A stretch of 64,000 nt of DNA from positions 1 through 64,000 of the forward strand of contig NZ_JBELOK010000009.1 of the NCBI RefSeq assembly GCF_040276085.1, given 5' to 3'. Position numbers and translations under genes: made by a program. Source of the DNA: Castellaniella sp040276085. Lineage in GTDB: Bacteria; Pseudomonadota; Gammaproteobacteria; Burkholderiales; Burkholderiaceae_B. The notes below the pieces were generated by a model. The model saw only the letters and a list, made by a program, of their open reading frames with translations. It was not told the origin of the DNA and searched no databases. Below, piece by piece: positions 1-6,929 of this stretch. Every line of letters starts with the position of its first letter. The stretch's first letter is position 1.

Positions 1-659
1 AGCCCCCAGATGGAGTCGCGCGCTGCGGTGACGACCTCGGCCATGCTGGCGCGTGGCTGGCGGGGCATGCCGCGCATACGGGCAATCACATAGATGGCCA
101 CCATCAGCACCAGGCCCAGCAACAAGCCTGGCACGACGCCGGCCATGAACAAGGCGCCCACCGAAGTTTCGGTGACTGCCCCGTAGACCACCAGCACGAT
201 AGAGGGCGGAATCAGGATACCCAGGGTACCGGCGTTACAGATCACTCCGGCGGCAAATGACTGGCTGTAGCCCGCACGCACCATCCCGGCAATCACGATC
301 GAGCCCACTGCCACCACGGTGGCTGGCGACGAGCCCGAGACTGCGGCAAACAGCACGCAGGCCATGACCGAAGCAATGGCCAGGCCCCCGTGCAGGTGGC
401 CCACCGAGGCGATGGCAAAGCGGATCATGCGCTTGGCCACCCCACCGGTAGTCATGAAGGCGCCCGCGAGAATAAAGAACGGGATGGCCATCAGGGTGAA
501 GTGCTCGGAGGTCTCGTAGAGCTTGAGCGAGAGCGAGGCCAGGGAATCGTGCCCAAAGCCCAGGATCGTGAGCAGCGAGGACAGCCCCAGGGCCACGGCC
601 ACGGGCATGCCCATGAACATGAAGGTAAACAGCAGGATAAAGAGGATGATTGTGGTCAT
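1..659 (-). CDS. dctM: TRAP transporter large permease DctM (3' end outside window)
   Basis: Inner-membrane channel subunit of a tripartite ATP-independent periplasmic (TRAP) transporter, which imports organic acids using an ion gradient. About 219 residues are visible, beginning MTTIILFILLFTFMFMGMPV; hydrophobic segments follow one another and the stretch GSSPATVVAVGSI is typical of DctM. Family members are about 425 residues, so roughly half lies beyond the left edge. The ATG overlaps the dctQ stop codon (ATGA), so the two are translationally coupled. The substrate cannot be told, because the binding protein DctP is not visible. Confidence 0.9.
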   Translation of the reverse strand, partial: MTTIILFILLFTFMFMGMPVAVALGLSSLLTILGFGHDSLASLSLKLYETSEHFTLMAIPFFILAGAFMTTGGVAKRMIRFAIASVGHLHGGLAIASVMACVLFAAVSGSSPATVVAVGSIVIAGMVRAGYSQSFAAGVICNAGTLGILIPPSIVLVVYGAVTETSVGALFMAGVVPGLLLGLVLMVAIYVIARMRGMPRQPRASMAEVVTAARDSIWG

Positions 660-1195
660 TTGGCATCCCCTTCGGGCTCGTCACTACGGTATTTCATGGC
701 GTCAGCGACTTCGTCGCCCAACAGCGATGCCTGGTCGCCTCTGACCAGGTGCCAGAGCACCTCACCAAAGCGGTAGATCAGCAGGATAAAGCCGATGGGC
801 AGCACCAGGCGTGGGATCCACTGCGCGATAGGCAGATCCTGGGCCATGATGCCGATCATGTGGATTTTGCTGACATAGATCCAGCTGCCATACAGGACGA
901 TGGCGGCGTACGCCATGCACAGCAAGGTGCTGAGTATGGCCAGGCGGTTGGCGGCACGCGCTGGCAACATCCGGATGAAGGCATCCACGCCGATGTGGGC
1001 CCCCACGCGCACGCCGTAGGCCATGCCCAGGAAAATGAGTGCACCAAAGCAATACATGGTGAGCTCGAGCGCCCAGACAAAGCTGTAATTGAAAACGTAG
1101 CGGGCGATGACCTGAACAAAGGTAATGATCGTCATTGCCGCCAGCAGAAAGGCAATCAGGCCTTCCTCGAGATGTTCCAGCCAGTTTCTCAGCAT
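656..1195 (-). CDS. dctQ: TRAP transporter small permease DctQ
   Basis: Small membrane subunit of the TRAP transporter, 179 residues, with four predicted membrane segments (about residues 12-32, 45-65, 88-108, 127-147). The pattern around QVIARYVFNYSFVWALELT matches the DctQ family signature region. The start has a good ribosome site (GAAGGAG). It forms an operon with dctM through a 4-nt overlap. The usual order is dctP-dctQ-dctM, but here the gene upstream on this strand is a hemerythrin-like gene, so dctP has either moved or lies beyond the window. Confidence 0.9.
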   Translation of the reverse strand: MLRNWLEHLEEGLIAFLLAAMTIITFVQVIARYVFNYSFVWALELTMYCFGALIFLGMAYGVRVGAHIGVDAFIRMLPARAANRLAILSTLLCMAYAAIVLYGSWIYVSKIHMIGIMAQDLPIAQWIPRLVLPIGFILLIYRFGEVLWHLVRGDQASLLGDEVADAMKYRSDEPEGDAK

Positions 1196-1220
1196 GGAGA
1201 ACTCCTTCAGGATACGAGAA

Positions 1221-1243
1221 ACGGCCGCAGATGCTGCGGCCGT
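1221..1243 (-). terminator. GC-rich hairpin between the hemerythrin-like gene and dctQ
   Basis: Perfect 9-bp inverted repeat (ACGGCCGCA, 5-nt loop, TGCGGCCGT). Read on the minus strand it is followed by TTTCTC, a weak T-rich tail. It probably ends transcription from the upstream minus-strand gene or attenuates entry into dctQM. The weak tail keeps confidence moderate. Confidence 0.5.
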
Positions 1244-1302
1244 ACTAAATCAGCTTAGAGGATACCTGCACTTTGACTTTGCCCGGCAGGGAGAGAAAAC
1301 CC

Positions 1303-1755
1303 TTAACTTTGCGCGAATGCCTGGGTGTATCGCGCCTCGATATCCTGTAGGGCAGCGTCGTCCAGCAGGCGCTGGGCCATCGGCAGTAGATCCTCATCGG
1401 CGCATTGCAGGTATGTCAGGTAGTCCTGTATCCAGCGCTGAGTGGCCTCACTGTTCTGACCAGGCGTCTGTAGGGCTTGTCGTATAGCCGGCCATTGGTG
1501 GGCCAGTACATGGCTTTGCTCAGTCAAGCCGCGAGTCATGCCTTTCAGGCAGACAGCATCGGATCCGGCCATGGATTCGATCAGGGCAGGGAACACGCCC
1601 GATTCGAGGATTTCTCGTTGCTGTGATGCTGTGTGATCAAACCAGGTAATGACTTGAGCGCCATTGGCACTGCCTAAAACGCCAAGTTGCTGGCGTGTTT
1701 GCTTGTGGCCCGCGAGTAACAGGGCAAGAGGATCGAACTCTGAAGGGCGCGGCAT
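1303..1755 (-). CDS. hemerythrin-like HHE-domain protein
   Basis: Cytoplasmic 150-residue all-helical protein. Histidines and acidic residues are spaced as in HHE cation-binding proteins: H17, the segment WFDHTASQQREILESGVFPALIES, HVLAHQW, and CADEDLLPMAQRLL near the C-terminus. In the family such residues hold a di-iron or oxygen-sensing centre. The start is supported by AGGAG eight bases upstream. Family membership is inferred from residue pattern and length; not every canonical ligand is obvious, so it may be a divergent or non-metal member. Apparently a single-gene unit. Confidence 0.55.
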   Translation of the reverse strand: MPRPSEFDPLALLLAGHKQTRQQLGVLGSANGAQVITWFDHTASQQREILESGVFPALIESMAGSDAVCLKGMTRGLTEQSHVLAHQWPAIRQALQTPGQNSEATQRWIQDYLTYLQCADEDLLPMAQRLLDDAALQDIEARYTQAFAQS

Positions 1756-1952
1756 GACGGGCTCCTGATTATGCTAGGCCCATGGTAGCGCGTCCATGGA
1801 GCATGTACGAGTGAAACTTATATAACCAGATGTTATGTTGAAATCAATAATTTGTTGTTGTTGTTTATGTAGACAGGCCGCTAAAGTAGCGACATCCTGT
1901 CTATTAAAGGGCGCAGGTTTGTCCAGCCAAACTTGACCGTCCCGATGTCATT
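1756..1952. promoter_or_regulatory. divergent intergenic region with two dyads upstream of the ABC importer
   Basis: AT-rich region between the hemerythrin-like gene (minus) and the ABC cluster (plus). It holds ATAAC-N5-GTTAT (1822-1836), shaped like a repressor or activator site, and a hairpin AGACAGG...CCTGTCT (1871-1902) with an inner CGCT/AGCG stem. Just before the first ABC gene, GGTTTGTCCAGCCA (1916-1929) recurs almost exactly ahead of the permease gene. No clear -35/-10 pair could be chosen by eye. Confidence 0.4.
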
Positions 1953-2732
1953 ATGAATCTATCCTTTCAGCAAGTAGAAAAACAGTTTGGTGATCTGCGG
2001 GTTGTGGATCGCTTTGACAGCAATATCCAGCCAGGTGAGCTTGTCGCACTGGTAGGGCCGTCAGGATGTGGCAAATCCACCTTGCTGCATTTGGCCGCGG
2101 GCCTTGAGAAGCCCAGTGCCGGAGAAGTCCTTGCTGATGGTGTGCCTATCCAGCGCCCTGATCCCAGTCGCATGCTGATGTTTCAGGAAAACGCGCTGTT
2201 TCCCTGGCTGACTCTGGCACAAAACGTGGCCATGGCGCTTGAGCTGCAAAAAATACCCAAATCCCAGGCGCGTCAGCAGGCGTTTGTCTGGTTGGACAAG
2301 GTTCGCCTCAAAGGTTTCGAACACTACTTCCCGCACCAGGTGTCGGGGGGGATGCGCCAGCGTTGCGCGTTGGCCCGGGCATTTATCAGCCATCCCGAGG
2401 TACTGCTGCTGGACGAGCCCTTTGGGGCGCTGGATGCGCTGACGCGCATGACCCTGCAAGATGCCTTGCGTACGCTGATCCTTGAAACCAAGCCTACTGT
2501 ATTGCTGGTCACGCATGATGTGGATGAGGCTTTGTTCCTGGCGGATCGCATTCTGGTGTTCAGCTCGCGTCCGTCCAGGCTTTTAAAGGAATTCCACCTT
2601 TCTGCTCATGACAAGACACATGACTTGTCCGGTTTTGCTGCCATGCGGCGCGAAATTCTGTCCCTGCTGGGAATGACCACCGATCCCGAAGAATCACCTT
2701 CTCACCCTGTTACTGAGGAAATTGCAGCATGA
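1953..2732 (+). CDS. ABC transporter ATP-binding protein, NitT/TauT class
   Basis: Cytoplasmic ATPase, 259 residues, powering an importer for nitrate, sulfonates, taurine, thiamine precursors or a similar small solute. Walker A GPSGCGKST (35-43), Q-loop Q79, signature SGGMRQR (131-137), Walker B VLLLDEP (150-156) and switch His188 are all present. Overall closest to SsuB/TauB/ThiZ-type ATPases. It overlaps the binding-protein gene by 4 nt (ATGA). The exact substrate cannot be assigned from sequence alone. No strong Shine-Dalgarno precedes the ATG. Confidence 0.9.
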   Translation: MNLSFQQVEKQFGDLRVVDRFDSNIQPGELVALVGPSGCGKSTLLHLAAGLEKPSAGEVLADGVPIQRPDPSRMLMFQENALFPWLTLAQNVAMALELQKIPKSQARQQAFVWLDKVRLKGFEHYFPHQVSGGMRQRCALARAFISHPEVLLLDEPFGALDALTRMTLQDALRTLILETKPTVLLVTHDVDEALFLADRILVFSSRPSRLLKEFHLSAHDKTHDLSGFAAMRREILSLLGMTTDPEESPSHPVTEEIAA

Positions 2733-3724
2733 AATTCAGCCGTGTATTAATTCCAGCGCTTGCCGCCCTGACACTGGCAACACAGGTGCTGGCCGCCGAG
2801 CCCTTCAAGGTAGGCTATATCCGTGTCATGGATGATGCTCAGGCGATTACCGCCTATGAGGGTCAGTTTTATGCCAAGCACGGCCTGGATGTGCAACTGG
2901 TTGAGTTCAAGTCTGGTACTGATCTGATCAAGGCCATTGTCGGTGGCCAACTGGATACCGGCGTGCTGGGTTTCACCAATGCGGCCTCCTGGTCGTCTCG
3001 TGGCGCCGATCTTAAAGTGGTTGCCGGGGCGCAGCGTGGATATCACGCGCTGGTCGTGCGTGACGACGCAGGCATCAATACGGTAGCCGACCTCAAAGGC
3101 CACACGCTGGCATCTCAAAAAGAGGGCAGCACAGCGGATACCGTGTTGCGTGGTGTCGTACTGAAAAACGCCGGCCTGCAAGCCGGCGATGTATCCGTCA
3201 TGGGTGTCAGCCCACAGGTGGCTGTACAGTCTCTGGTGGGTAAACGGGTAGATGCAGCCTTTTTGTTCGAGCCTCAGGCCAGCATTGCGCAACTGATCGC
3301 CCCGGTCAAGCAGATCTACGAGATTGGCGAAGTCTGGCCATTCCCCTGCATGGTCACCATCACTTCGGGTGATACGCTCAAGAACAAAAAAGACCTGGTC
3401 TGGAAGTCTCTGGATGCACAGCGTGAAGCCATCGAGCTGCTGCAAAACAAGCCCGATGAAGCAGCCAAGCTGATTGCCGGCTACTTTATCGCCGAACCCA
3501 CCCTCAAGACACTGAACAACGGGGAGATCCCGCGTGAACAAGTGATCAGCAAGGCCATCCAGACGCAAACCTTCAGCCCGGCCCTGACAGCCAAGGATTT
3601 GAGCCGCATGCAGGAAGTCGCAGATATCATGCAAGCGCGTGGTTCGCTCAAGACCAAGGATGGACAGCCTTACGATGTGAGTGCGATTGTCGATCTCAAC
3701 TGGCAGCATGATCGCAAGCTGTAA
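2729..3724 (+). CDS. ABC transporter periplasmic substrate-binding protein (NMT1/SsuA-like)
   Basis: 331-residue periplasmic protein with a Sec signal peptide ending ...LATQVLA, cut before AEPF. The mature protein has the NMT1/TauA/SsuA fold pattern: KVGYIRV at the start, GGQLDTGVLG, VADLKGHTLA, and VDAAFLFEPQ in the second lobe. It delivers substrate to the permease encoded at 3819-4592. Translationally coupled to the ATPase gene. A terminator-like hairpin follows its stop, so it should be made in excess over the permease, as is usual for binding proteins. Substrate unknown. Confidence 0.88.
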   Translation: MKFSRVLIPALAALTLATQVLAAEPFKVGYIRVMDDAQAITAYEGQFYAKHGLDVQLVEFKSGTDLIKAIVGGQLDTGVLGFTNAASWSSRGADLKVVAGAQRGYHALVVRDDAGINTVADLKGHTLASQKEGSTADTVLRGVVLKNAGLQAGDVSVMGVSPQVAVQSLVGKRVDAAFLFEPQASIAQLIAPVKQIYEIGEVWPFPCMVTITSGDTLKNKKDLVWKSLDAQREAIELLQNKPDEAAKLIAGYFIAEPTLKTLNNGEIPREQVISKAIQTQTFSPALTAKDLSRMQEVADIMQARGSLKTKDGQPYDVSAIVDLNWQHDRKL

Positions 3725-3750
3725 GACGCCGGCTTAGTGTCGTATGTCTA

Positions 3751-3784
3751 TGGGTGCGATAATCGCACCCATTCCTTATTTTTA
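3751..3784 (+). terminator. intrinsic terminator/attenuator between binding-protein and permease genes
   Basis: Perfect 9-bp stem (TGGGTGCGA, loop TAA, TCGCACCCA) at 3751-3771 followed by TTCCTTATTTTTA. It starts 27 nt after the binding-protein stop and 48 nt before the permease start. It has the form of a Rho-independent terminator and probably lets only part of the transcription continue into the permease gene. Confidence 0.75.
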
Positions 3785-3785
3785 G

Positions 3786-3805
3786 TGGCCGGGTTTGTCC
3801 GGCCA
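3786..3805 (+). promoter_or_regulatory. second hairpin in the leader of the permease gene
   Basis: Perfect 7-bp stem TGGCCGG / CCGGCCA around loop GTTTGT, directly after the terminator's T-tract and 13 nt before the chosen permease ATG. It contains GGTTTGTCCGGCCA, which matches 13 of 14 bases of the leader of the ATPase gene (1916-1929). It could mask translation start or be a protein-binding site. Confidence 0.4.
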
Positions 3806-3818
3806 TAAATTCTTGAGT

Positions 3819-4592
3819 ATGAGCAAAAAAAGACAGGTTTCTTCTGCAGGCCGCAAACTGGCGATGGGCGTGGCGATTGCTGCCATCTTGTTGATCTGGC
3901 AAAGTGCTGCCTGGACACTGCCAGATTTTCTGATGCCTGGAGTGCCCAGTGTGCTTGAACGCGTCTGGCATGATCTTCAAACGGCAGAGTTTCGTGCCAT
4001 TTTGGCGGGCAGCATGGGGCGCTTGGGTATTGGCTATGGTTTCGCGCTGCTGTTCGGTATCGGCTTTGGCCTGGCGGGCGGGTTGCTGTTGTTTTTCCGC
4101 GAGGTGCTTAAGTCTGCCATCATTATTTTGCAGTCGATCCCATCCATTGCCTGGGTACCGCTGTTTTTGATTTTGATGGGGTTTGGCAACGTACCCATTA
4201 TTGTAGTGATTGCGCTGGCAGCATTTTTCCCGGCAGCCTTATCGGTGATGAATGCCACCGAAAGTGTTTTGCAGACTCATGTGTCTGCCGCGCGGGTGAT
4301 GGGCGCCAGCCCCTGGGATATGGTGCGCCGGGTTTATCTGCCGGCTGTGATGCCCGCCCTTATTACCGGGGCCCAATTGGCGTTTGGTAACGCTTGGCGT
4401 GCCTTGATTTCAGCGGAAATGCTGATTGGTTTTGGTCAGGGGCTGGGCCGCTCTCTGGCATACGCAGGTGAGACAGCCGACATGATCGGCGTGATGGCCA
4501 ATATTCTTACGATTGCAATTCTGGCCACCCTGATTGATCAGGTCATTCTTGAAAACATCAAGCGCCGTGTGTTGCGGTATCAATATGTCTAA
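3819..4592 (+). CDS. ABC transporter permease (SsuC/TauC-like)
   Basis: Inner-membrane channel protein, 257 residues from this ATG, with about six membrane segments. The coupling motif for the ATPase is visible as HVSAARVMGASPWDMVRRVYLP (EAA-type loop). A TTG start 24 nt upstream (3795) would fall inside the leader hairpin, so the ATG at 3819 is preferred, although its Shine-Dalgarno is weak. Completes the importer with 1953-2732 and 2729-3724. Overlaps the next gene by 8 nt (ATGTCTAA). Confidence 0.85.
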   Translation: MSKKRQVSSAGRKLAMGVAIAAILLIWQSAAWTLPDFLMPGVPSVLERVWHDLQTAEFRAILAGSMGRLGIGYGFALLFGIGFGLAGGLLLFFREVLKSAIIILQSIPSIAWVPLFLILMGFGNVPIIVVIALAAFFPAALSVMNATESVLQTHVSAARVMGASPWDMVRRVYLPAVMPALITGAQLAFGNAWRALISAEMLIGFGQGLGRSLAYAGETADMIGVMANILTIAILATLIDQVILENIKRRVLRYQYV

Positions 4593-5388
4593 TGCTCAAG
4601 GGCTGCGTGCGCTCAGCCTGCTGTTACGTACCACTTGGGTGCTTATCGTGGGCCCGGCACTGGTTCTGGCTGCCAATTCGGCTCTTGCCGGGCCTGCCCA
4701 TGATGGTTGGCGCCTGGGTATAGAAAACGTTCCCGAGGCGCCGGTACCGGGGGCTAAACCTCGTACGCCTGTGCGTATCGAAGTGCTGGCGGGTGCCAAG
4801 TGGGAGGGATCTGCTCCCATGCAGGCGATCGCAGCCGATCAGGCACTGGCGCAATTGCAGGATGGACAACTGGATGCGTGGGTGGGGGTTTTGCCCGAAG
4901 ACAGTCAGGTCTCGCCGCAGGTGCTCAAACAAACGGTCGCGTGGTCGGTCAGTCCGATGGCGATCATGCGAACCGATACTGATATTCATGACTGGGTATC
5001 GCTTGCCGGACGCACAGTGTGCCTGAGTGCCGACGGCCGCTATGTAGGAGAGCTCAATGCACGGCTGGGTGCCATCGAGCAGGTATATGCCTCGGCCACA
5101 GATGCTTTGCTGGCCTTACGTACCGGGCAGTGCGATGCTGCCGTACAGGATGAGGGGTTTCTGCGCCAATTGCTGACATATCCAGAGTGGCGCAAGTTTT
5201 CGGCACAGCTGGCCCCGTACCGTAAAGCCTATCTGACGCAATTGGTGAGGGCAGATCTGTCCACCTCAGCCCGGGGTACCCTGCAGCAGGCATTTTCTGC
5301 CAAAAGCCTGACGCAGTTGGGCGAAGAGCAGGCGAAAACCATCGCCTTTGAAGTGTATCTGGATCAGGCCGTACCGGATTGCCACTAA
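4585..5388 (+). CDS. periplasmic binding-type protein linked to the ABC importer
   Basis: 267 residues with a signal peptide ending VLAANSALA before GPAHDG. The mature part resembles a bacterial extracellular solute-binding (family 3-like) domain: LAGRTVCLSADGRYVGELNARLG and ALRTGQCDAAVQDEGFL are typical lobe-2 elements. The start overlaps the permease stop by 8 nt, so it is translationally coupled to the importer. A second, differently folded binding-type protein in a single importer operon is unusual. It could be an alternative receptor or an accessory sensor; which one cannot be told. Confidence 0.7.
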   Translation: MSNAQGLRALSLLLRTTWVLIVGPALVLAANSALAGPAHDGWRLGIENVPEAPVPGAKPRTPVRIEVLAGAKWEGSAPMQAIAADQALAQLQDGQLDAWVGVLPEDSQVSPQVLKQTVAWSVSPMAIMRTDTDIHDWVSLAGRTVCLSADGRYVGELNARLGAIEQVYASATDALLALRTGQCDAAVQDEGFLRQLLTYPEWRKFSAQLAPYRKAYLTQLVRADLSTSARGTLQQAFSAKSLTQLGEEQAKTIAFEVYLDQAVPDCH

Positions 5389-5425
5389 GGCAAATGGTGT
5401 CGCCCAGCGGGTGGGCACCTGAAAA

Positions 5426-5686
5426 TCAGTGGCGACGACGTTGCACAGGGGCGGAGCCTGGTGCACGATTGAGATGGCGAAACGTAATGCGCCCTTTGGT
5501 GAGGTCGTAGGGCGACATCTCGAGGGTGACTTGGTCGCCGGCAAGGATGCGGATATGGTGCTTGCGCATTTTGCCGCCGGTGTAGGCGATAACTGGGTGC
5601 CCATTGTCCAGCGTGACGCGGAAGCGTGAATCGGGCAACACCTCGGTGACGGATCCGTGCATTTCGAGTAGTTCTTCTTTGGCCAT
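5426..5686 (-). CDS. infA: translation initiation factor IF-1, long paralogue
   Basis: S1-like OB-fold protein that binds the A site of the 30S subunit at initiation. MAKEELLEMHGSVTEVLPD, GKMRKHHIRILAGDQVTLE and PYDLTKGRITFRH match IF-1 throughout. It has 86 residues against the usual 72, the extra being a Pro/Arg-rich tail ending VQRRRH. It stands alone rather than in the ribosomal-protein operon beside rpmJ/rpsM, so it is probably the second IF-1 seen in several Burkholderiales. The start is supported by GGAGA. Confidence 0.9.
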   Translation of the reverse strand: MAKEELLEMHGSVTEVLPDSRFRVTLDNGHPVIAYTGGKMRKHHIRILAGDQVTLEMSPYDLTKGRITFRHLNRAPGSAPVQRRRH

Positions 5687-5966
5687 GTATTCTCCGTGAA
5701 TTGATTAATGCATCAGCGTTGCACATGCAGCAGGTTTCGCATCGATGGACGCGAAAATAAAGATATGCAGACGATCAGAACCTGGACAGGGGCCTGAAAC
5801 CCCAGAGAGGCAGTGGATAAATGGTATCCACCAAGGCAGCCAGCATGCCGGCAATGACTGAAAACCGCTGATGAAACAAGCCCTTATGATAAGGGTTGCG
5901 CGTATATTATGTCAACAATTTTAGTGGGGGTTAGAATTCAGCAAAATATATGCAGGTGATTGACAG
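5687..5966. promoter_or_regulatory. divergent promoter region of infA and the EamA gene, with two palindromes
   Basis: 280 nt without a gene. It contains GTGGATA-N5-TATCCAC (5813-5831, 7-bp arms) and CCCTTATGATAAGGG (5881-5895). The first lies on the infA side and the second near an AT-rich stretch (TATATTATG) that may hold the promoter of the exporter gene. Both are operator-sized; neither is followed by a T-tract. Confidence 0.4.
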
Positions 5967-6878
5967 ATGAATGACAGATTAAGCCCCGGCACGATAGCAC
6001 TGCTTCTGGTTCCTCCCACCCTGTGGGCCGGCAATGCAGTGGTGGGACGGGCCGTGGTGGATCTTGTCCCGCCATTGACGCTCAATTTTCTGCGCTGGAC
6101 ATTCGCCTTGCTGATTTTGTTGCCCATGGGGTATCGGGTTTTGGCTCGTGGCAGTGCCATCTGGCAGCAGTGGCGCCGCTACGCCATATTGGGGCTATTG
6201 GGAATCGGCCTGTATAACTCGCTGCAATATCTGGCGCTGCATACCTCCACGCCGTTAAATGTCACGCTGGTCACTGCCAGCATCCCGGTATGGATGATGA
6301 TTGTGGGGCGCGTGTTTCACGGTGTACCGATTCAAGTGGGCCAGATACTGGGTGCAATTCTGTCTTTGGCAGGGGTTGCCATTGTGCTCTCGCATGGCGA
6401 CTGGCAGCAGCTGCTGGCGCTGCATTTTGTGGCAGGAGACCTGATCATGGTTCTGGCTACCATTATCTGGGCGTTTTATAGCTGGCAGCTTGCGGGGGTG
6501 CCGGCTGACTCTCCTGTGCGGGCACACTGGGCAGGGTTTTTGTTGGGGCAGGTGCTGTATGGCGTAGTGTGGTCGGGCGTGTTTGCAGCCATCGAGTGGC
6601 AGATCACCGATTGGCGGATCAGTTGGGGCTGGCCGTTGGCACTGACTGTGCTGTTTGTTGCGGTCGGCCCGGCCGTGATTGCGTTTCGCTGCTGGGGAGC
6701 AGGCGTACAACGGGTTGGGCCAACCCTGGCGGGGTTTTTCAATAACCTGACGCCTCTGATTGCCGCATTGCTTTCTTTGGTGGTGTTGGGCGAATCACCG
6801 CAGCTGTTTCACGTGCTGGCGTTTGCACTGATTATTGGCGGGATTGTGCTGTCTTCGCGCAAACCTGCCGCTGCTTGA
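5967..6878 (+). CDS. EamA-family (DMT superfamily) transporter
   Basis: Inner-membrane protein of 303 residues with ten predicted membrane helices arranged as two EamA repeats (about residues 7-140 and 155-297). LWAGNAVVGRAVVDLVPPL and LRWTFALLILLP are characteristic of the first repeat, and NNLTPLIAALLSLVVLGE of the second. DMT transporters of this type export small metabolites or amino acids; the substrate is unknown. Monocistronic. A second in-frame ATG lies at 5970-5972 in another frame only, so 5967 is kept. Confidence 0.88.
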   Translation: MNDRLSPGTIALLLVPPTLWAGNAVVGRAVVDLVPPLTLNFLRWTFALLILLPMGYRVLARGSAIWQQWRRYAILGLLGIGLYNSLQYLALHTSTPLNVTLVTASIPVWMMIVGRVFHGVPIQVGQILGAILSLAGVAIVLSHGDWQQLLALHFVAGDLIMVLATIIWAFYSWQLAGVPADSPVRAHWAGFLLGQVLYGVVWSGVFAAIEWQITDWRISWGWPLALTVLFVAVGPAVIAFRCWGAGVQRVGPTLAGFFNNLTPLIAALLSLVVLGESPQLFHVLAFALIIGGIVLSSRKPAAA

Positions 6879-6929
6879 GATCGCAAGGCCTGCAGCGGCT
6901 GTCATCGGTTTGCTGGACAGGTGTGGTTT

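Noticed and set aside
2747..3709. 320-codon open frame opposite the ABC binding-protein gene
   Set aside because: It lies wholly antisense to a gene with a clear signal peptide and family motifs, has no recognisable motif itself, and follows from codon bias of the real gene.
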